In this document: positions 11,790 to 24,476 of the stretch, in pieces
Numbering within the stretch: the first letter of the stretch is position 1
How the letters are laid out: each line of letters begins with the position of its first letter
Source: Callorhinus ursinus
Lineage: Eukaryota; Chordata; Mammalia; Carnivora; Otariidae
Assembly: GCF_003265705.1 (NCBI RefSeq)
Contig: NW_020312828.1
Coordinates: forward strand, 59,004,391 to 59,068,390
Direction: 5' to 3'
DNA length: 64,000 nt
Translations under genes and position numbers: made by a program
Notes under the pieces: generated by a model
Database searches by the model: none
Seen by the model: only the letters and a program-made list of their open reading frames with translations
What the model was told of the DNA's origin: nothing

Positions 11790-13870
11790 CCCTTCCTTCC
11801 CCTGCCCTTCTTTCCTAGCAAGAAACTCCTGGTAACCTGTCTCTATGAATTTGCCTATTCTAGACATTTCATTAAGTAGAATCACACATTAACTGTCTTT
11901 TTGTGTATGATATATTTCACTTAGCTGTGTTTTCAAGGTTTGTCCATGCATCAGAATTTCATTCCTTTTTAAGGCTTAATAATATCCCATTGTGTGTACC
12001 TATAACATTTTGTTTATGTGTTCATCTACTGATGGACACATAGGGTGTGTCCATCTTTTGAGTATTGTGACTAATGCTGCAATAAACATTGGCATATAAT
12101 ATCAATTTAGAGCCCTGTTTTCAATTTGGGGGGTATAAATCTAGGAGTGGAATGGCTGGATCATATGGCAACTCATTATTTAGCTTTTTAAGGAACAGCC
12201 AAACTGTCCCATCTTACCTTCCCATCATTTTTCATTCCCACCAGCAAGGTACCAGGGTTCCAGTTTCTCCACAAAGTTACCAAATCTTGTTACTTTCATT
12301 TTTTTCTTTCATTATATCCATCCTAGCACATGTGGAGTGAAATCTTGTTTTGATTTGCATTTCCCTAGCGACTAATGATGGTGAACATCTTTTCATGTTC
12401 TTATAAGCCATTTGTATGTCTCTGAAGAAATGTCTACTCAAGTCCTTTGCCCATCGTTGGTCTTTTTGCTGTTGAGTTTTAAGAGTTCTTTATAAATGTT
12501 GAATTTTAAATGCTTATCAGATATGTAATTTGCAACTATCTTCTCCCATTTTCTAGGTTATCTTTTCAATTCCTTAATAATGTCCTTTAATACACAAAAT
12601 GTTTAAATTTTGATGAAATTCAATTTACCTTTTTTTTTTCTGTTGTTGTTTGTGCTTTTGGTGTCATATTTAAGAACTAGTTGTCAATTCCAAAGTCATG
12701 AAGATTTATCCCTATATCTTTTTCTAAGAGTTTTATGGCTTTAGCACTTGTATTAAAATTGTTCATCTATTTTTAGTTAATTTTTGTATATGATATAAAA
12801 TAGGTGTCCAACAAAATTCTTTTGCATGTAGAAATCCAATTGTTCCAGCACCATTATTGAAGAGACCACAGATCTTCCTCAGTTTACAGTGGGTTTCCAC
12901 CTGATAAGTCCATAATAAGTTGAAAACATCATAAATAGAAAAATGCATTTAAGTTACCTAATCTACTGAACATCATACCATAGCTTAGCCTAACTTAAAT
13001 GTGCTTATAACACTTACATTAGCCTACAGTTGGGCAAAACTATCTAACACAAAACCTATTTTATAATAAATTCTGAATATCTTATGTAGTTTGTTAAATA
13101 CTATACTGAAAGTGAAAAACAGAATGGTCATATGGGTACAGAATGGTTTTAAGTGTATCGGGTGTTTACCTTCATCATTATGTAGCTGATGGGGAGCTGT
13201 AGTTCACTACCATTGCCCAGCATTACAAGATAGTATTATAGTGCATATTGCTAGCCCAGGAGAAGATCAAAATTCAAAATTCCAGTATGGTTTCTACTGA
13301 ATGTGTATCACTTTTGTACCATCATAAAGTCAAAAAATCATTAAGTTGAACCATTGTAAGTCAGGGACTGGACTGTCTATATTCTTTTCCCATTGAATGT
13401 ACAAGTCACCCTTGTCAAAAATCATTTGGCCATAGTTATATGTTTTTATTTCTGTATTCTCAAGTCTATTCCAACAATCTATTATGTATCCATATTCTTG
13501 TACCATACTGTATTGACTACTATAGATTTGCTGTACATTTTGAAAAGTGGAAAGCGTGAATTGTCCATCTCTGTTCCTGTTTTACAAGATTGTTTTGGCT
13601 GTTTGGGATCTCTTGAAATTTCATTTGAATTTGAATATTGGCTTTTGCGTTTCTTCAAAAAATGTTCAAATTTTGATAAAAATTGCATTGAGTCTGTAGA
13701 TTGCTTTAAGCAATACCAACATCTTAACAATATTAAATATTCCTACCCAAGAACATGAAATGTCTTTTATCTAGGTCTTCTGATTTTTTGTTTGTTGATC
13801 CTGTACCTTTAAATTTTACTAAATTTGTTTATTAGCCTCAATAGCTTTATTATGGTTGGCTTTTTTAAAA
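11790..13870 (-). mobile_element. Old L1 (3' UTR and ORF2, antisense), interrupted
   Basis: Plus-strand landmarks follow an antisense L1 in order: 'gaatttgcctattctagac' (11847), 'tcattcctttttaaggct' (11960), 'ctgatggacacatagggtg' (12029), 'ggtcatga' and 'tgatttgcatttccc' (12350), 'ttgtgcttttggtgtcata' (12650), 'gtccaacaaaattcttttgc' (12807). After the insertion at 12869-13375 it continues with 'cttgtcaaaaatc', then decays by 13870. The open frames within it are shadows of ORF2. Confidence 0.85.
12869..13375. mobile_element. Mariner/Tigger-like non-autonomous transposon
   Basis: About 507 bp inserted in the L1 ORF2 homologue. Degraded inverted ends: left 'cagatcttcctcagtttac', right complement of 'gtaagtcagggactggactg'. 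Interior phrases 'agcctacagttgggcaaaac', 'ctgaaagtgaaaaacagaatgg' and 'tttctactgaatgtgtatc' belong to a common mammalian family whose ends read like 'cgacttacgatgg'. The flanking dinucleotide is no longer a clean TA pair. Family name not assigned. Confidence 0.7.
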
Positions 13871-14136
13871 GGCTGCTCTAATATAATCTCTACAATCCCT
13901 TCTTTCCCACTTATAAGTTTAAAAATAAATATATTTAATTTGGATCCTCCTATGAAATTCAAGAGAGTCCAGGGGCCACCTAAAATAAGAGGACAAATTT
14001 ACTATGTATGTACAGTTTTCTGGGGAATGGGTTAATTGCTTGCATAGTAATCTGTCCCTCCTCTCAAAAAAATTAAGATCCATTGTTATAAAGGGAAACT
14101 AACATTGTCAGAATTTTTAAAAATTCACGTTGTTAA

Positions 14137-14360
14137 GGGACACCTGGCTGGCTCAGTTGGTTAAGTGTCCAGCTCTTGGCTTCAGCTCAGGTCATATTCT
14201 TGGGGTCATGAGATCAAGCCCCTCATTGGGCTCTGGGCTCAGCATGGAGTCTGACTGAGATTCTCTGCCTCTCTCTCTCTCTCTCTCTCTCTCCCCCCCC
14301 TGCCCTTCCCCCCCACTCTCATGTATTCTCTCTCTCTTAAATAAATAAATATTTTTTAAA
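14137..14360 (+). mobile_element. SINEC, older variant with expanded CT tract
   Basis: Head 'gggacacctggctggctcag', a CT microsatellite (about 14270-14296), C-runs and an 'aaataaataaat' tail. Target duplications 14120-14136 and 14361-14377 ('aaaattcac[g/c]ttgttaa') differ at one base. Confidence 0.93.
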
Positions 14361-14622
14361 AAAATTCACCTTGTTAAATTATTGGAAAATAATGAGAGAT
14401 GTGTGATTATAACATAAAACTCAGAATATTGATCTTCTTTACTGAATAAAATAAAATATATCCATATGTTTCCATTTCTCTTGATTTAGAAGGGAACAGA
14501 ATAAATCATATTCTGTATGAAGATTTTTATATATTTTTTTACAACTAAAACTATCAGTTGGATAAGCATGTGTTAAATATACATATTTCCTTTCAGCGCC
14601 TTGGTCTTGTGTAGTTACAGAG

Positions 14623-14797
14623 CAGTCATTCTCAAATTGTGGTCCTTGAGCAACAGGAGGAACAATCACTGCAAGCACACTAGAAATGCAAATTTTGTGG
14701 CTCCAGCCTGGACCTACTGATTCTGAAACTCGGGGAGAAGGCCAAGCAATCTGTGCTTTAAGAAGTTTCAGAAGCAGAGTAAAGTTTGAGACCCACT
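14623..14797 (+). mobile_element. MER5A-like hAT-Charlie element
   Basis: Starts 'cagtcattctcaaattgtgg', ends 'aaagtttgagacccact', with 'ctagaaatgcaaattttg' and 'caatctgtgctttaa' inside, which is the MER5A layout. The ends are mutually inverted. No clear 8-bp duplication remains. Confidence 0.8.
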
Positions 14798-14904
14798 AAT
14801 AAATAAAGACAATAAACCATCCATGATCTCAGGTGAATGGCTTCTCTACTTAGCTGCTTTGATTTCCCAAAGCCAGCATCAGATCAGAGGAATTGATTAT
14901 ACTC

Positions 14905-15590
14905 AATATTCAATAAATATTTATAGGCAACTATTACCAGATTAAATCCTAAGCTAGACTCTGGGAATAATGAGAAAAAGACAAAGCATCTGCACTCAAG
15001 GAGCAACAAACCTACCTAAAAGCCTTTTGAATCACTGATAAGCTAAGGGCTATAACAGAGTCATCCCCAGATAGTGCCATTAGAACCTAGAAGAGTATCA
15101 CCCAGCTGCCTGGGTGGGGTAGGCAAGGATAGTAGAAAGTTACTCAGAGGAAGGGAACCTAAGCTGAGTTTTAAAGGATGAATAGAAGTTTTCCAGAATA
15201 GCCATGGGTAGAGGGCATTTCTTGTAGGGTAATTATACATGCAAATAGGTTCCAGCAAGATTATGTGAGGGTTTAGAAAATGACACGTCTCTCCCTTCCG
15301 GTGGAGGCATAGTGCACATAAAAGCTGACTGTGCATGGTCAAAAATGAAACTGGAGAGATTATAAAGCCTGGATCATAAAGAACCTTGACTACCATGCTT
15401 AGGTAGGTGGCACTGGTCAAGCAGGCAATGTGTGTCATGGAAGCATGTTAAGCCAGAAAGGAAAACAAAGATCCCTGGATTTTAGAATAATGATTTTGCT
15501 AACAGATTAGATGATGACTGGGAAGCAAATCAGAGTAGAGAGAGAGAAGTGTGTTAGATGGTTGTTATATACTTACTACAATAACTTGCT
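14905..15590 (-). repeat. L2 LINE fragment (antisense)
   Basis: Plus-strand order 'tcaataaatatttatagg', 'gcactcaaggagcaac', 'ctgagttttaaaggatgaatag' and 'gatgactgggaag' is the reverse complement of an L2 3' part. The only sizeable open frame (complement 15061-15438) follows L2 degeneration and has no recognisable domain of its own. Confidence 0.6.
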
Positions 15591-16690
15591 AAGACGTCTA
15601 AAGTGAAATAGTTTAGACATATCATTATGAATTTGTTCACAGCACTAAAATTTGTGACTGCCTATTACTTACATGTCAGTGATATCCTTATTGTCATAAG
15701 AGGTGGAAACTCTTAAACAATTGTCTTTAAAGATCTCAATAAAGAATGTAATGAGTCTATTACAAAGTATTTGTTTTGCTTTAAGTCAAATAAAAAAATA
15801 GTCTGCACAACTGATTTTTTCATTTTTCTCCAAATTAGTCACTTCAAGGTGCATTTGAAATGTATACTTAGAAGCATTTACCGAATAATTGGTTTTAAGT
15901 CTGACCCATATAGTCTTCAGTTTAGGATAGAAGAAAATAAATCACTTGTGTTCAAAATAGTAATATTTGGTTTAATAGCATGGAATTTTCAAGATGGACA
16001 CACCATTTTCTTTGTTCTTACTGCACCTATATTGACACTCAATTGATTATTTTCAAATTTGGTTCTACATCTTAGAAAAAAACATTTCCACAAGTAAATG
16101 TAACACTTCTCTCCTTCACTCTTTTTATTCTTCCTTCCTAATATTTCTACCATACTTATTCAGGGCCTTTACATGAAATAATGATCTTCTTTCCTCTTTT
16201 GTTCTCTCTTCCCTTCTAATTGCTTGGGGCTTGTAGATTCGAGGGATTTGTGTACCTAAGAGTATAAGAGTCAGCTCCCATATACCCAGAGAAACTCCTA
16301 TGATAGTCAGCAATAGTTCATAAAGGGTTAGATATCATATACAGCTAGATCAGAGAAGGCTGAATGATATCACCATGAAACTGCAAAATCAATACTAATT
16401 TCTGATTAAGCAGATAGAATACAGTATTTCAGGAAATCTAAACTCTCACAGAAAGATTATCATTTTAATAATGAAAGAAGGTAAATTATTTATTAGATTG
16501 TTAAGAAAAACTATCCAAACTTGTAAATAAACCAAAAAGAGGTGTGCGTGTCCCTTCAAAGTCATCCTGGAATATCATAGGCCCATGCAAAGATTATGTA
16601 ATTATCTAGGCCTCTATTTGACTTGCTGTTTGTTATTAATTAGGTTTCAGAGTCTATGGAATTACACTCTAACTTGTAGATCTGTGTCTG
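15591..16690. other. Unassigned unique DNA
   Basis: AT-rich. No repeat, exon or RNA gene was recognised. Confidence 0.4.
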
Positions 16691-16699
16691 GTAGAGGTG

Positions 16700-16975
16700 T
16701 GAATTATTTGTCTGATAGAAAAGATAGCCCCCCAAAGATTACAGTTTTGGCGCCTTATTGAACTTTAACCAGTTTTACACCCTACCTGTTCTCAGTTGGC
16801 AGAAGGAGCAGGAATACCTCTGGGGCCTCTTTTATGAGGTATTAATTCTATTCATGAGGTTCTGCTCTCATGACCTAATCATCCCCCAAAAGTCACATCT
16901 CCTGATAACATCAACTTTGGGGGTTAGATTCAACTTATGAATTTTGGGAGAACCCACTCAAACTAGAACACAGAG
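16700..16975. repeat. Degraded interspersed repeat, family uncertain
   Basis: 'ctcatgacctaatcatccc' and 'ttcaacttatgaattttggg' match a phrase pair found in several mammalian LTR-type or old LINE repeats. I cannot assign the family. Confidence 0.4.
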
Positions 16976-16998
16976 TCTATACATATTCATATATGGCT

Positions 16999-17500
16999 TG
17001 TGGTGTGTCAACTTGGCTAGGATAAAGTATCATGAGAGCTGGAGGGCAGAAAGGAAGCCCTAGCCATTTTGTAGCATGAACCTGTTCTCTCCTGTTATCC
17101 TGTCAAACACTAACCTAGGTGCGGCAGTGAAGGGATTTTAGGGATATAAATTGTATACCCAATCAATCAGTTCTCTTAAATTAGAGAGATTTGAGTGGGC
17201 CTGACTTATTCTTAGGGAGGCTTTCCCGTGGACACACTGTGGGTCCTGTTGGGTTCTAGCTTGCTCATAATCACCCTTTCCTGACTGCCTTGCACACAAA
17301 GCTTTGGTCCATGACTGTAGGTGCCAGCCTGCTTGTGATCTTCTCTTCTTGACCTACTGACCTATTTTCAGATTTGCTTCACCAGCCCCCATAATTTATA
17401 AGCCAATTCTTAAAATAAATAAATATGTGTTTGCGAAGGGGAAGGGTATAATTATATATCTTACTTATTCTGCATAGCTGGTTCAACCCTGACTGATAAA
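16999..17500 (+). mobile_element. Solo LTR-like repeat, ERV-L type (uncertain)
   Basis: Starts near 'tgtggtgtgtcaacttggct', carries 'aagccaattcttaaaataaat' and ends 'caaccctgactgataa'. The minus-strand repeat at 30858-31358, next to ERV-L coding sequence, has the same order of landmarks. I therefore read this as a solo LTR of a related family. Confidence 0.55.
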
Positions 17501-17658
17501 CCACATTAATGAGTTAAATAAACTTTTGCCATGTTTACTCTATATTTGTAGCGCCTTTTTCAACTTTTAAAGACTTTCACTTTGACAAGGTAAAAAGTGA
17601 ATGTCAGCAATAGTTCTTTTGGTCTCTGCTAAACCTAAGATAATAAGAAACCAAATCT

Positions 17659-17825
17659 TGGGGAACGTGTGTGGCTCAGTCAGTTAAGTGTCCTACTGTT
17701 GATCTCAGCTCAGGTCTTGATCTCAGGGTCCTGAGTTCAAGCCTGGCATTGGGCTCCATACCGGGTGTGGAGCCTATGAAAAGAAAAAAAGAGAAGAGAA
17801 GAGAAAGAGAAGAAAAAGAGAAGTT
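17659..17825 (+). mobile_element. SINEC, short old variant with GA-rich tail
   Basis: The tRNA-like head is 'gtgtggctcagtcagttaag', but the body ends early after 'gtgtggagcctatgaaaag', followed by a purine-rich GAGAA tail (17785-17825). It lacks the CT-rich domain of the other copies, so it is probably an older subfamily. No clear target duplication. Confidence 0.8.
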
Positions 17826-17829
17826 GAAA

Positions 17830-20595
17830 TAGTGACACCATTAAAGAATGACCTATATAACAATAATAATTATTATTACCATTATTTTTGTTAATATTAT
17901 TTAGAAATAATATTATTTAGAAAGTAGTTTACTTAATTTCTTATTTAGCTTATGCAACCCAGTTCAGTGTTGGCATGTAACTGTGCAAGGGTTGTTCAAA
18001 CAAGATACTCTAGAGCTAGAATGTTCACTGACAGTCACTTATTTTGCTTATCACCCACTTGATCTGATTGCTTTAGCCACGTGTAACAGGGACAGGAAAA
18101 ATACAAGGGACATAATGACGAGGAAAGCTGCTGTGGTCAAATGCTGCATCGTATCAGTCAGTTGAAATCAACAAGATGGAATGACAACCAAGAAGGCACT
18201 CTGGGAAAGGCCAACTATTTATATTAAGTGTTTCTGTCAATTGAGTCAAAAACATGACTCATGTTGATTTTGGCAGCTGGAGGGACAGAAAAGATTATTA
18301 TTTTTTCCAAATGTGCCCTCGGAGAGTTGCATCTGGTGAATAAGCATCCTTTTAAAATAGCCCTTGAGATTAGAAAAGGATGGGTTAAGAGAGGGATGAT
18401 AATTAAAAATTGGAAGAAATGCAAGTGAGTAAGAAAATAGGGGGGTAGATGACACAGATGAAAAGACAAAAAAAAAAAAAGTCTAGGAAAAGATTCTCTT
18501 TCAAATCACTGCCCTATACCACAAAGAGGAAAGCAACCAGTCTGTGGGATTTTCTGCTGGTGACTCAACAGAGGCATGATTAGCTGTAGCTCAGATATGG
18601 ACAAGGTCTGTGAGCCAAGTAGGGCCCTTCCTAGACAGGGAGGGGAGCCGGCAGACCTCCGCTCCTTGTGACTGAAAGAGGAAGGGTGTAGTCTGTTTGC
18701 ACTTCTCCTGCATTTCATCACTTCAACTTGTGATGTTTTCATTCACTTAAAAAAATGATGAAGTGATCCCCAATGGGTGTGTTTCACTTTCGAAACAATA
18801 AAGATGTCTGTTTTTTGGTGATGCTGGAAGAACAAATTTTCACCAACTGCTTTTTCCACATTACACAGGGAGGGTATTCAATATCCAAGTGGGTGGCTCC
18901 CTCAAAGGGACCAATTTTGGAAACCCCCACCTAGAAAAAACATTGTGGATTTTTATGGTTCTTTTCATCCAAAGGTCTCAAGGGATTATCAAGCAAAATA
19001 TGAGATCCTTGACAGTATTTTGAGGTGGTAGCAGAGAAGAATTGCTGACACCCCTTAGCAGATGAGGAAAAAAAATGGCCACAATGAGGGTACCGTGAGG
19101 CAGAAAGTTACAGTAGAATCAAGAATAGGACCAAAAGAACCAACAGATCCTATGCTTCAAATTTCTTCTGTCTCTGAAACTTTTGTATGCCTCTGTCATA
19201 ACAATCATCTCGTTGTGATTATACACAAAATAATACTCCTTTAATAAAATACTAACACTACCTATGTGTCGGTGTATATAGTAACGTCCTGAAAGAGGCT
19301 CACATTTTCAGGGTCCGAGGTAATTTCCAAGATATATGTTCCATAATCCTGAATATTTCGGAATTTTTTTTACCTTTAATAATAGTAACATTTTTGTGGT
19401 TGATATTAATGTACTTGTGTGATTAACAGTCAATTTGGAGGACTAACTATGCATATAATAATTATAGGGTTTTATTTCACTATAAATTGAACTTTCAGTA
19501 GAATATGCCATTTGGCTTTATTTGGCAAGTGGGTTATTTAAAGTTGACAAATGGGAGGGGAAAAAAGATTAGCAAATACATCTTTTATATTTTTGAAATA
19601 GCTATGCTTTATTTTTAAAACGAATTTTTTTCCTACATTTCCAAATAACCCTTTTTGCATTTCACTATACTGCTGACTAGAACTCAAGATGACTATAAGC
19701 TTGAGAGTTTTCCCAGGAATAGGGTAAATCAATTAGCATGTGTATTATTCAGCCACTAAAAATGCAAAACAAATATCCAGAATATTAAGAACACTTCCTC
19801 TAAGTTTCAGAGCTCAGGTTCAAAATATACCTCTCATGACCTAAGGAACGTATCATCAAATGGGCTACAGAGAAAGCTCTCTTTTGTAATGTTAGTAAAA
19901 ATCTTTGACAAATTAGTCTCTATTCCACATTTCGGAAAATTCTTCATATATATATTTCAATGTATTTAAAACACTGAATCTAGAATTGGAGACCGTTAAA
20001 TGGTTCATATTTATTTTCTTAAATTTCAAAATGTAGTCAGTGCCAAAAGGCCTCTGGGTGTGTGTACAAATTTGTAAAAATACATAAAAACCTACTGAAC
20101 CAAAACCACAGTGGAACTCACAATAACTTTCCAGACAGCATAATTCACCACTTAGTCACCAGAGAATGCCAATCTCAAAAGACAGATTTTCACACCAGGA
20201 CAAAAAAGCTCAACGAAAAGAAGCCCTTCTTAGATTAGGAACAAAAGGAAAGTCCAACTCTAATGGTTTTAAAACAATACTAGTATTAGTGATAATAAAA
20301 ACAAGTTAACTGTCTAGTGTCCTGTGCTAACGTTTAATTAAAAGATTTTTTAAACATTGTGTCTTTTGAAATGATACTAAATAACCAAGAATATTAGAGT
20401 ATATGGTATTAGCTGCCTTCTAGTTATTGTACATTGAGCTCTATATTTCTTCCTGGAATCCTATTAGAGTAGTAGAGAAATTAAATTAAATGTGTTTAGC
20501 CACAAGAGAGAATTATTGACTCCCATCCCTCTGTCCTGAGCCCAGGTAAGGAGCACAAGAAGTCCCGTCCACTCTTGTCTCCAACACATAGCCTA
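17830..20595. other. Mostly unique DNA
   Basis: No gene was recognised. A slightly GC-richer block lies at 18500-18740. Short frames at 18224-18469 and 18506-18742 (complement) show no known domain. An A-run occurs at 18468-18480. Confidence 0.4.
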
Positions 20596-20599
20596 ACTT

Positions 20600-20935
20600 G
20601 GTTTCCTCTCTTTGTCTCCTTCCCATTTGCTCTCATCAAGTCAGGAGGGCTCTCCTGTGGGCAGCCAAACCAGCTCTCCTCCGCTGCTTCCTCTCTTCTC
20701 TTTCTGCTCTTCACTGTCCCTCTGCCACACTACAGTTTTTCAGCTTGGTCTCTCCTTAGCAGTTCAACTTATCTTTAAAAACATGGTAATCAGATTACTT
20801 CATTCTCTAGTTTATAATTTCTTGTAGCTTCTTGCTGCACTTCGAATAAAATCCAATTCCCACCAGAATCTACACAGTGCTTATGTAGTACCTGCCAACT
20901 TCTTTCTTGTGCCTATATATATAACCCACAAGGAC
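20600..20935 (+). repeat. L2 LINE fragment
   Basis: Sequence such as 'tagcttcttgctgcacttcg' and 'aataaaatccaattccc' matches the plus strand of L2 upstream of its 3' end. The CT-rich upstream portion (20600-20760) is less certain. Confidence 0.5.
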
Positions 20936-21329
20936 TAGAGCATGACAGTGAAATGCTGACGTTAATGTTATTTGTTAGTTGTTTAGGCTTCTGTTTCTTT
21001 GAATATCTACACATATACAGATCTAGGGAATTATATTGTGAATGTGGATTTCAGGTGGCTTAGTAAAAGAACTATCTCATAGTAAAAAAGATAAAACATG
21101 AAAAGTTATATTAGGTATGTTATGCATAAATGTGAAACCCTGGATATTTCCATTTCACGCACTGTGTCATTTTGTGCCTTTCCTCTGCAACAACAAATAC
21201 AGAAATTTCATGCAAATAACTTATAAAAGTCTATTCTTAGGGCCTTGGGGCAGCTAAAATCAAAATGAAATAGATTACAGAGTAAAGAATAGCAGAGGAA
21301 TACTGTGACATATTACAAGAAATCAAAGG

Positions 21330-21440
21330 GCCTAGGTTCTAGTCTGTTTATGCCAGTTTTGTGATCTTAGGGGAAAATAATGTCTTAGACTCCACTCCCT
21401 TGTCTGTAAGAGTATGGTAACTAGATGACTTCCGTATCCT
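21330..21440 (+). repeat. Possible MIR fragment
   Basis: 'ttgtgatcttaggggaaaat', then 'ctcccttgtctgtaagagt', resembles the MIR core order. Weak. Confidence 0.35.
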
Positions 21441-21480
21441 TCACAAAAGTACTTCTGTGCAACTACAAATAAGTGAGATG

Positions 21481-21669
21481 CGGGGCGCCTGGGTGGCTCA
21501 GTCAGTTAAGCATCTGCCTTCAGCTCAGGTCATAATCCCTGGGTCCTGGGATCGAGTCCCACGTGTGGCTCCCTGCTTCTCCCTCTCCTCCCTGCTCATG
21601 CTCTCTCTCACTATCTCTGTTGTTGTCTCTGTCTCTCTCGAATAAATAAAATATTTTAAAAATAAAAAT
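21481..21669 (+). mobile_element. SINEC
   Basis: Complete head 'cggggcgcctgggtggctca' with a short body lacking the 'cagcgggaagcc' segment. Target duplications 21467-21480 and 21670-21683 ('aaataa[g/a]tgagatg'). Confidence 0.95.
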
Positions 21670-21778
21670 AAATAAATGAGATGAATGAATGTGTACAGGA
21701 CAACAGGTTGACATTAAACTCTTTTCCCCTCCATTCCCATTACCCTTACCCTTCTCTACAGTATTAAAGTGGTACACA

Positions 21779-21971
21779 GGGCGCCTGGGTGGCTCAGTTG
21801 GTTAAGCGACTGCCTTCGGCTCAGGTCATGATCCTGGAGTCCCGGGATCGAGTCCCACGTCGGGCTCCCTGCTCAGCAGGGGGTCTGCTTCTCCCTCTGA
21901 CCCTCCCCCCTCTCATGCTCTCTGTCTCTCATTCTCTCTCAAATAAATAAATAAAATGTTAAAAAAAAAAT
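21779..21971 (+). mobile_element. SINEC, 'gggtctgcttctccctctga' type
   Basis: Different subfamily from the neighbouring copy: 'cgactgccttcggctcagg' head and 'cctcccccctctcatgctc' body. Target duplications 21768-21778 and 21972-21982 ('agtggtacaca') are identical, so the copy is comparatively young. Confidence 0.95.
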
Positions 21972-22299
21972 AGTGGTACACATACCAGCTTAGGGGTCCT
22001 GAGTAGGGGCATTCAAGTGTAGAACAAAGACCTCAATTGAGAAGCTAAGTAGATTTTGAAACCCATAACAAACACAATTGTTTAAAAGCCAAAGAGTTAT
22101 TCATATGTAAGACCCCAGGCATTTATTATGGGGACAGTTTGCAGTTTGTGGTTTTGAATTACAACAAAAGGCTTGTCTTGGAAGAACAGGAAGCAGAGTC
22201 TAGAGGACTAAAGAAAGTTTGTGAAACCAGCACAGAGTGGAAGCTGATTGAGGATGATAACAGAAGAGCAGCGTCCCTGCTACACAGGGAAGAACTATT

Positions 22300-22300
<1 letters not shown>

Positions 22301-22333
<33 letters not shown>
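22301..22333. repeat. (CA)n microsatellite
   Basis: About 16 uninterrupted CA units. Confidence 0.97.
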
Positions 22334-22335
<2 letters not shown>

Positions 22336-23149
22336 ACTCGCACACTTCTGGATAAGGAACAGTTTGGAGACTATTTGAAGGCAACACTTTAAGGTTTAGA
22401 TGCTGTCTGCATCCCAGAGGAGACAGCCAGAACCCCAGACATTTGAGTTCCAGACCTGTTCACTCAGGGGAGAAAAGAAAATGGGATATAAACACCCAGA
22501 AGAGATTGACAAAATTCAGTGGAGAGAATTTATATCTTTCTTCACAGAAAAGACACCAAGGAAAATTTCCAGCTCCTCAAAATTCAGACAGATACCTGCC
22601 TGTATGTCAAGACGCGACTGGAGGTTAGAAATGACTAGTGTTTCCATGGGTGAGTCTAAGGTCATGCCTTAAAGGTTCATCAGGACTAAAGTGGCAGGGA
22701 GAGCAAGGTTGGAGGATAGTGCAAGTACGCTCACAGGGTCTTCTTTAGACTGAATGGACTTTGGCCAGGAGTTGGGAGAGGAGGACAGACCACATGACCA
22801 CAGACCACAAGGGATCACAGAAGAGAGCTGTGGATCTACAGAGCCCCCAAATCAGACAGAGCAAGGAATACCACAGTCAAGGAATGACCAAACAACGGCA
22901 CTTATGTCAGACTCCCTCTGGAGAAAAATTATGTTTGTAGATCAGAAATGACTTAGCTATCCAGAAGTTCTTACATTAAGCATGTTATACCATCTGTGAA
23001 AAGAGGATTTCCACAGTCAAGTTAAATTCGCTTATAAAAAATGGAGACAATTAATTGACATAAGGGACACAACTGAATTATGACTGCAAAACATCTGATC
23101 TCTTATAAATGTGCATCAGAACATCTAAAAGATGGCATTTTAATCTGTT

Positions 23150-23171
23150 GTTATTATTATTATTATTATTG
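23150..23171. repeat. (TTA)n microsatellite
   Basis: About seven TTA units starting after 'aatctgttg'. Confidence 0.9.
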
Positions 23172-24476
23172 AGAGAACGGGTCATTTAAAACTTACTAGC
23201 TGCTGCCCCTTTTAGCAGCAGAGACCACAAATCTCTGTAGAGCAGTTTGCCTGTCTTTGAGACAGTTGATCAGATGGCTGCAGAACATGTGGGACCACCA
23301 CTATATGTAGCTGAAACAGAAAATAAACTATTTCGATTTCCCTGTTGTTTTTTTTTTTTCTTTTCCCACAGGGGAAATTTAAGGGAGTGTGATGGCCTCC
23401 ATGAGAGAAAACAAAACCTTTCATACAATACCGATGTATAAATGTATCCCTTAATTTGAGTATAAAAACATGTGACACTCTGGAGCCCAAGCTGTTGAAA
23501 GGGGACATAATATTATGAAGGATATATTGCAACTTACTGCATGGGACATGAACGAATATTAAGAGATAGTCAAATTATGTACAAGTCTTCCTTAACTACC
23601 TAAAGCTTATGAACACATTTAAAATAAGAAGTTATAAAAGATTAAATCAGAAACATTATATAGCATAATCCACTAACTCAAGATTGTCTATAATAAGATA
23701 TTAAATACATTTAAGAGATTTACTCTTACACACTGGTGCTAATTAAAAGTTTATATACATTATCATTGTATTTCTCAATCTTTTTACTTCACAAATTCTT
23801 GGGAATCATTAAAACTTACTGTAAGAACCCTGAAGAACTATTGTCTTCCTTTAACAATGTGAAGAGCAGTAAAGAATCAAAATGAAAATTGTCTCTTGGT
23901 TGTGTGCCGACTATAGAATTGTTGGGATTCTATGGGAAAACAGGGGGGAAAAGGTAGACAGTGAAAAAGGGGTATCTATTTCTGTGTTCCAATTGTTTGA
24001 GAAATTGTTGTTTTGAGCCAAATATACTCTGATAAGAAATGTAAGCTAAATAAAACAATTGTTCCAGAAACAATATCAATAGCTAAAGCATCTTAATTGT
24101 GAAGAATTTTCAGTCCTTCAGAAATATGTTTGAAATAGTCTGCCAACATGTTTCAACTGCCAAATCTTATAAAACATAGTCTTTCCTGAATATTTTGAAA
24201 ATACTTGCAATAGCTGTATTCCATAAAATCTCATTTATCTGATAACAGCTCATTCAAAATACAGTGTAATTTGAAGACTTCTATAGTTGTATAAATAGAG
24301 GTTTTCTGTTAATAGTGATCATTTCCTTGGAAATAAAGTTTCAAGGTTACAGAAATACATATAAGGAAACAAAATGGCTACTTACCAGTTGTGAAACTAT
24401 ACTATGTTTTTCTACATGTGAACACCAAAAAACTACATTCAATATACTAGGATCACTTCATTGCGCTATACTTTTT

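Larger units (their letters stand above)
21990..24460. other. Unique DNA with microsatellites
   Basis: Contains a CA repeat (22301-22333) and a TTA repeat (23150-23171). Open frames at 22139-22378 and 22400-22672 (plus) and 23212-23532 (complement) lack known domains. Bases 22160-22900 are unusually poor in stops on the plus strand and richer in GC than the flanks. I see no splice-flanked exon. Confidence 0.4.

Noticed and set aside
13393..13758. 121-codon plus-strand frame as a gene
   Set aside because: It lies on the antisense strand of old L1 ORF2 and reads as a shadow.
15061..15438. 125-codon complement frame as a gene
   Set aside because: It lies in sequence that follows an L2 fragment, and no protein family is recognisable.
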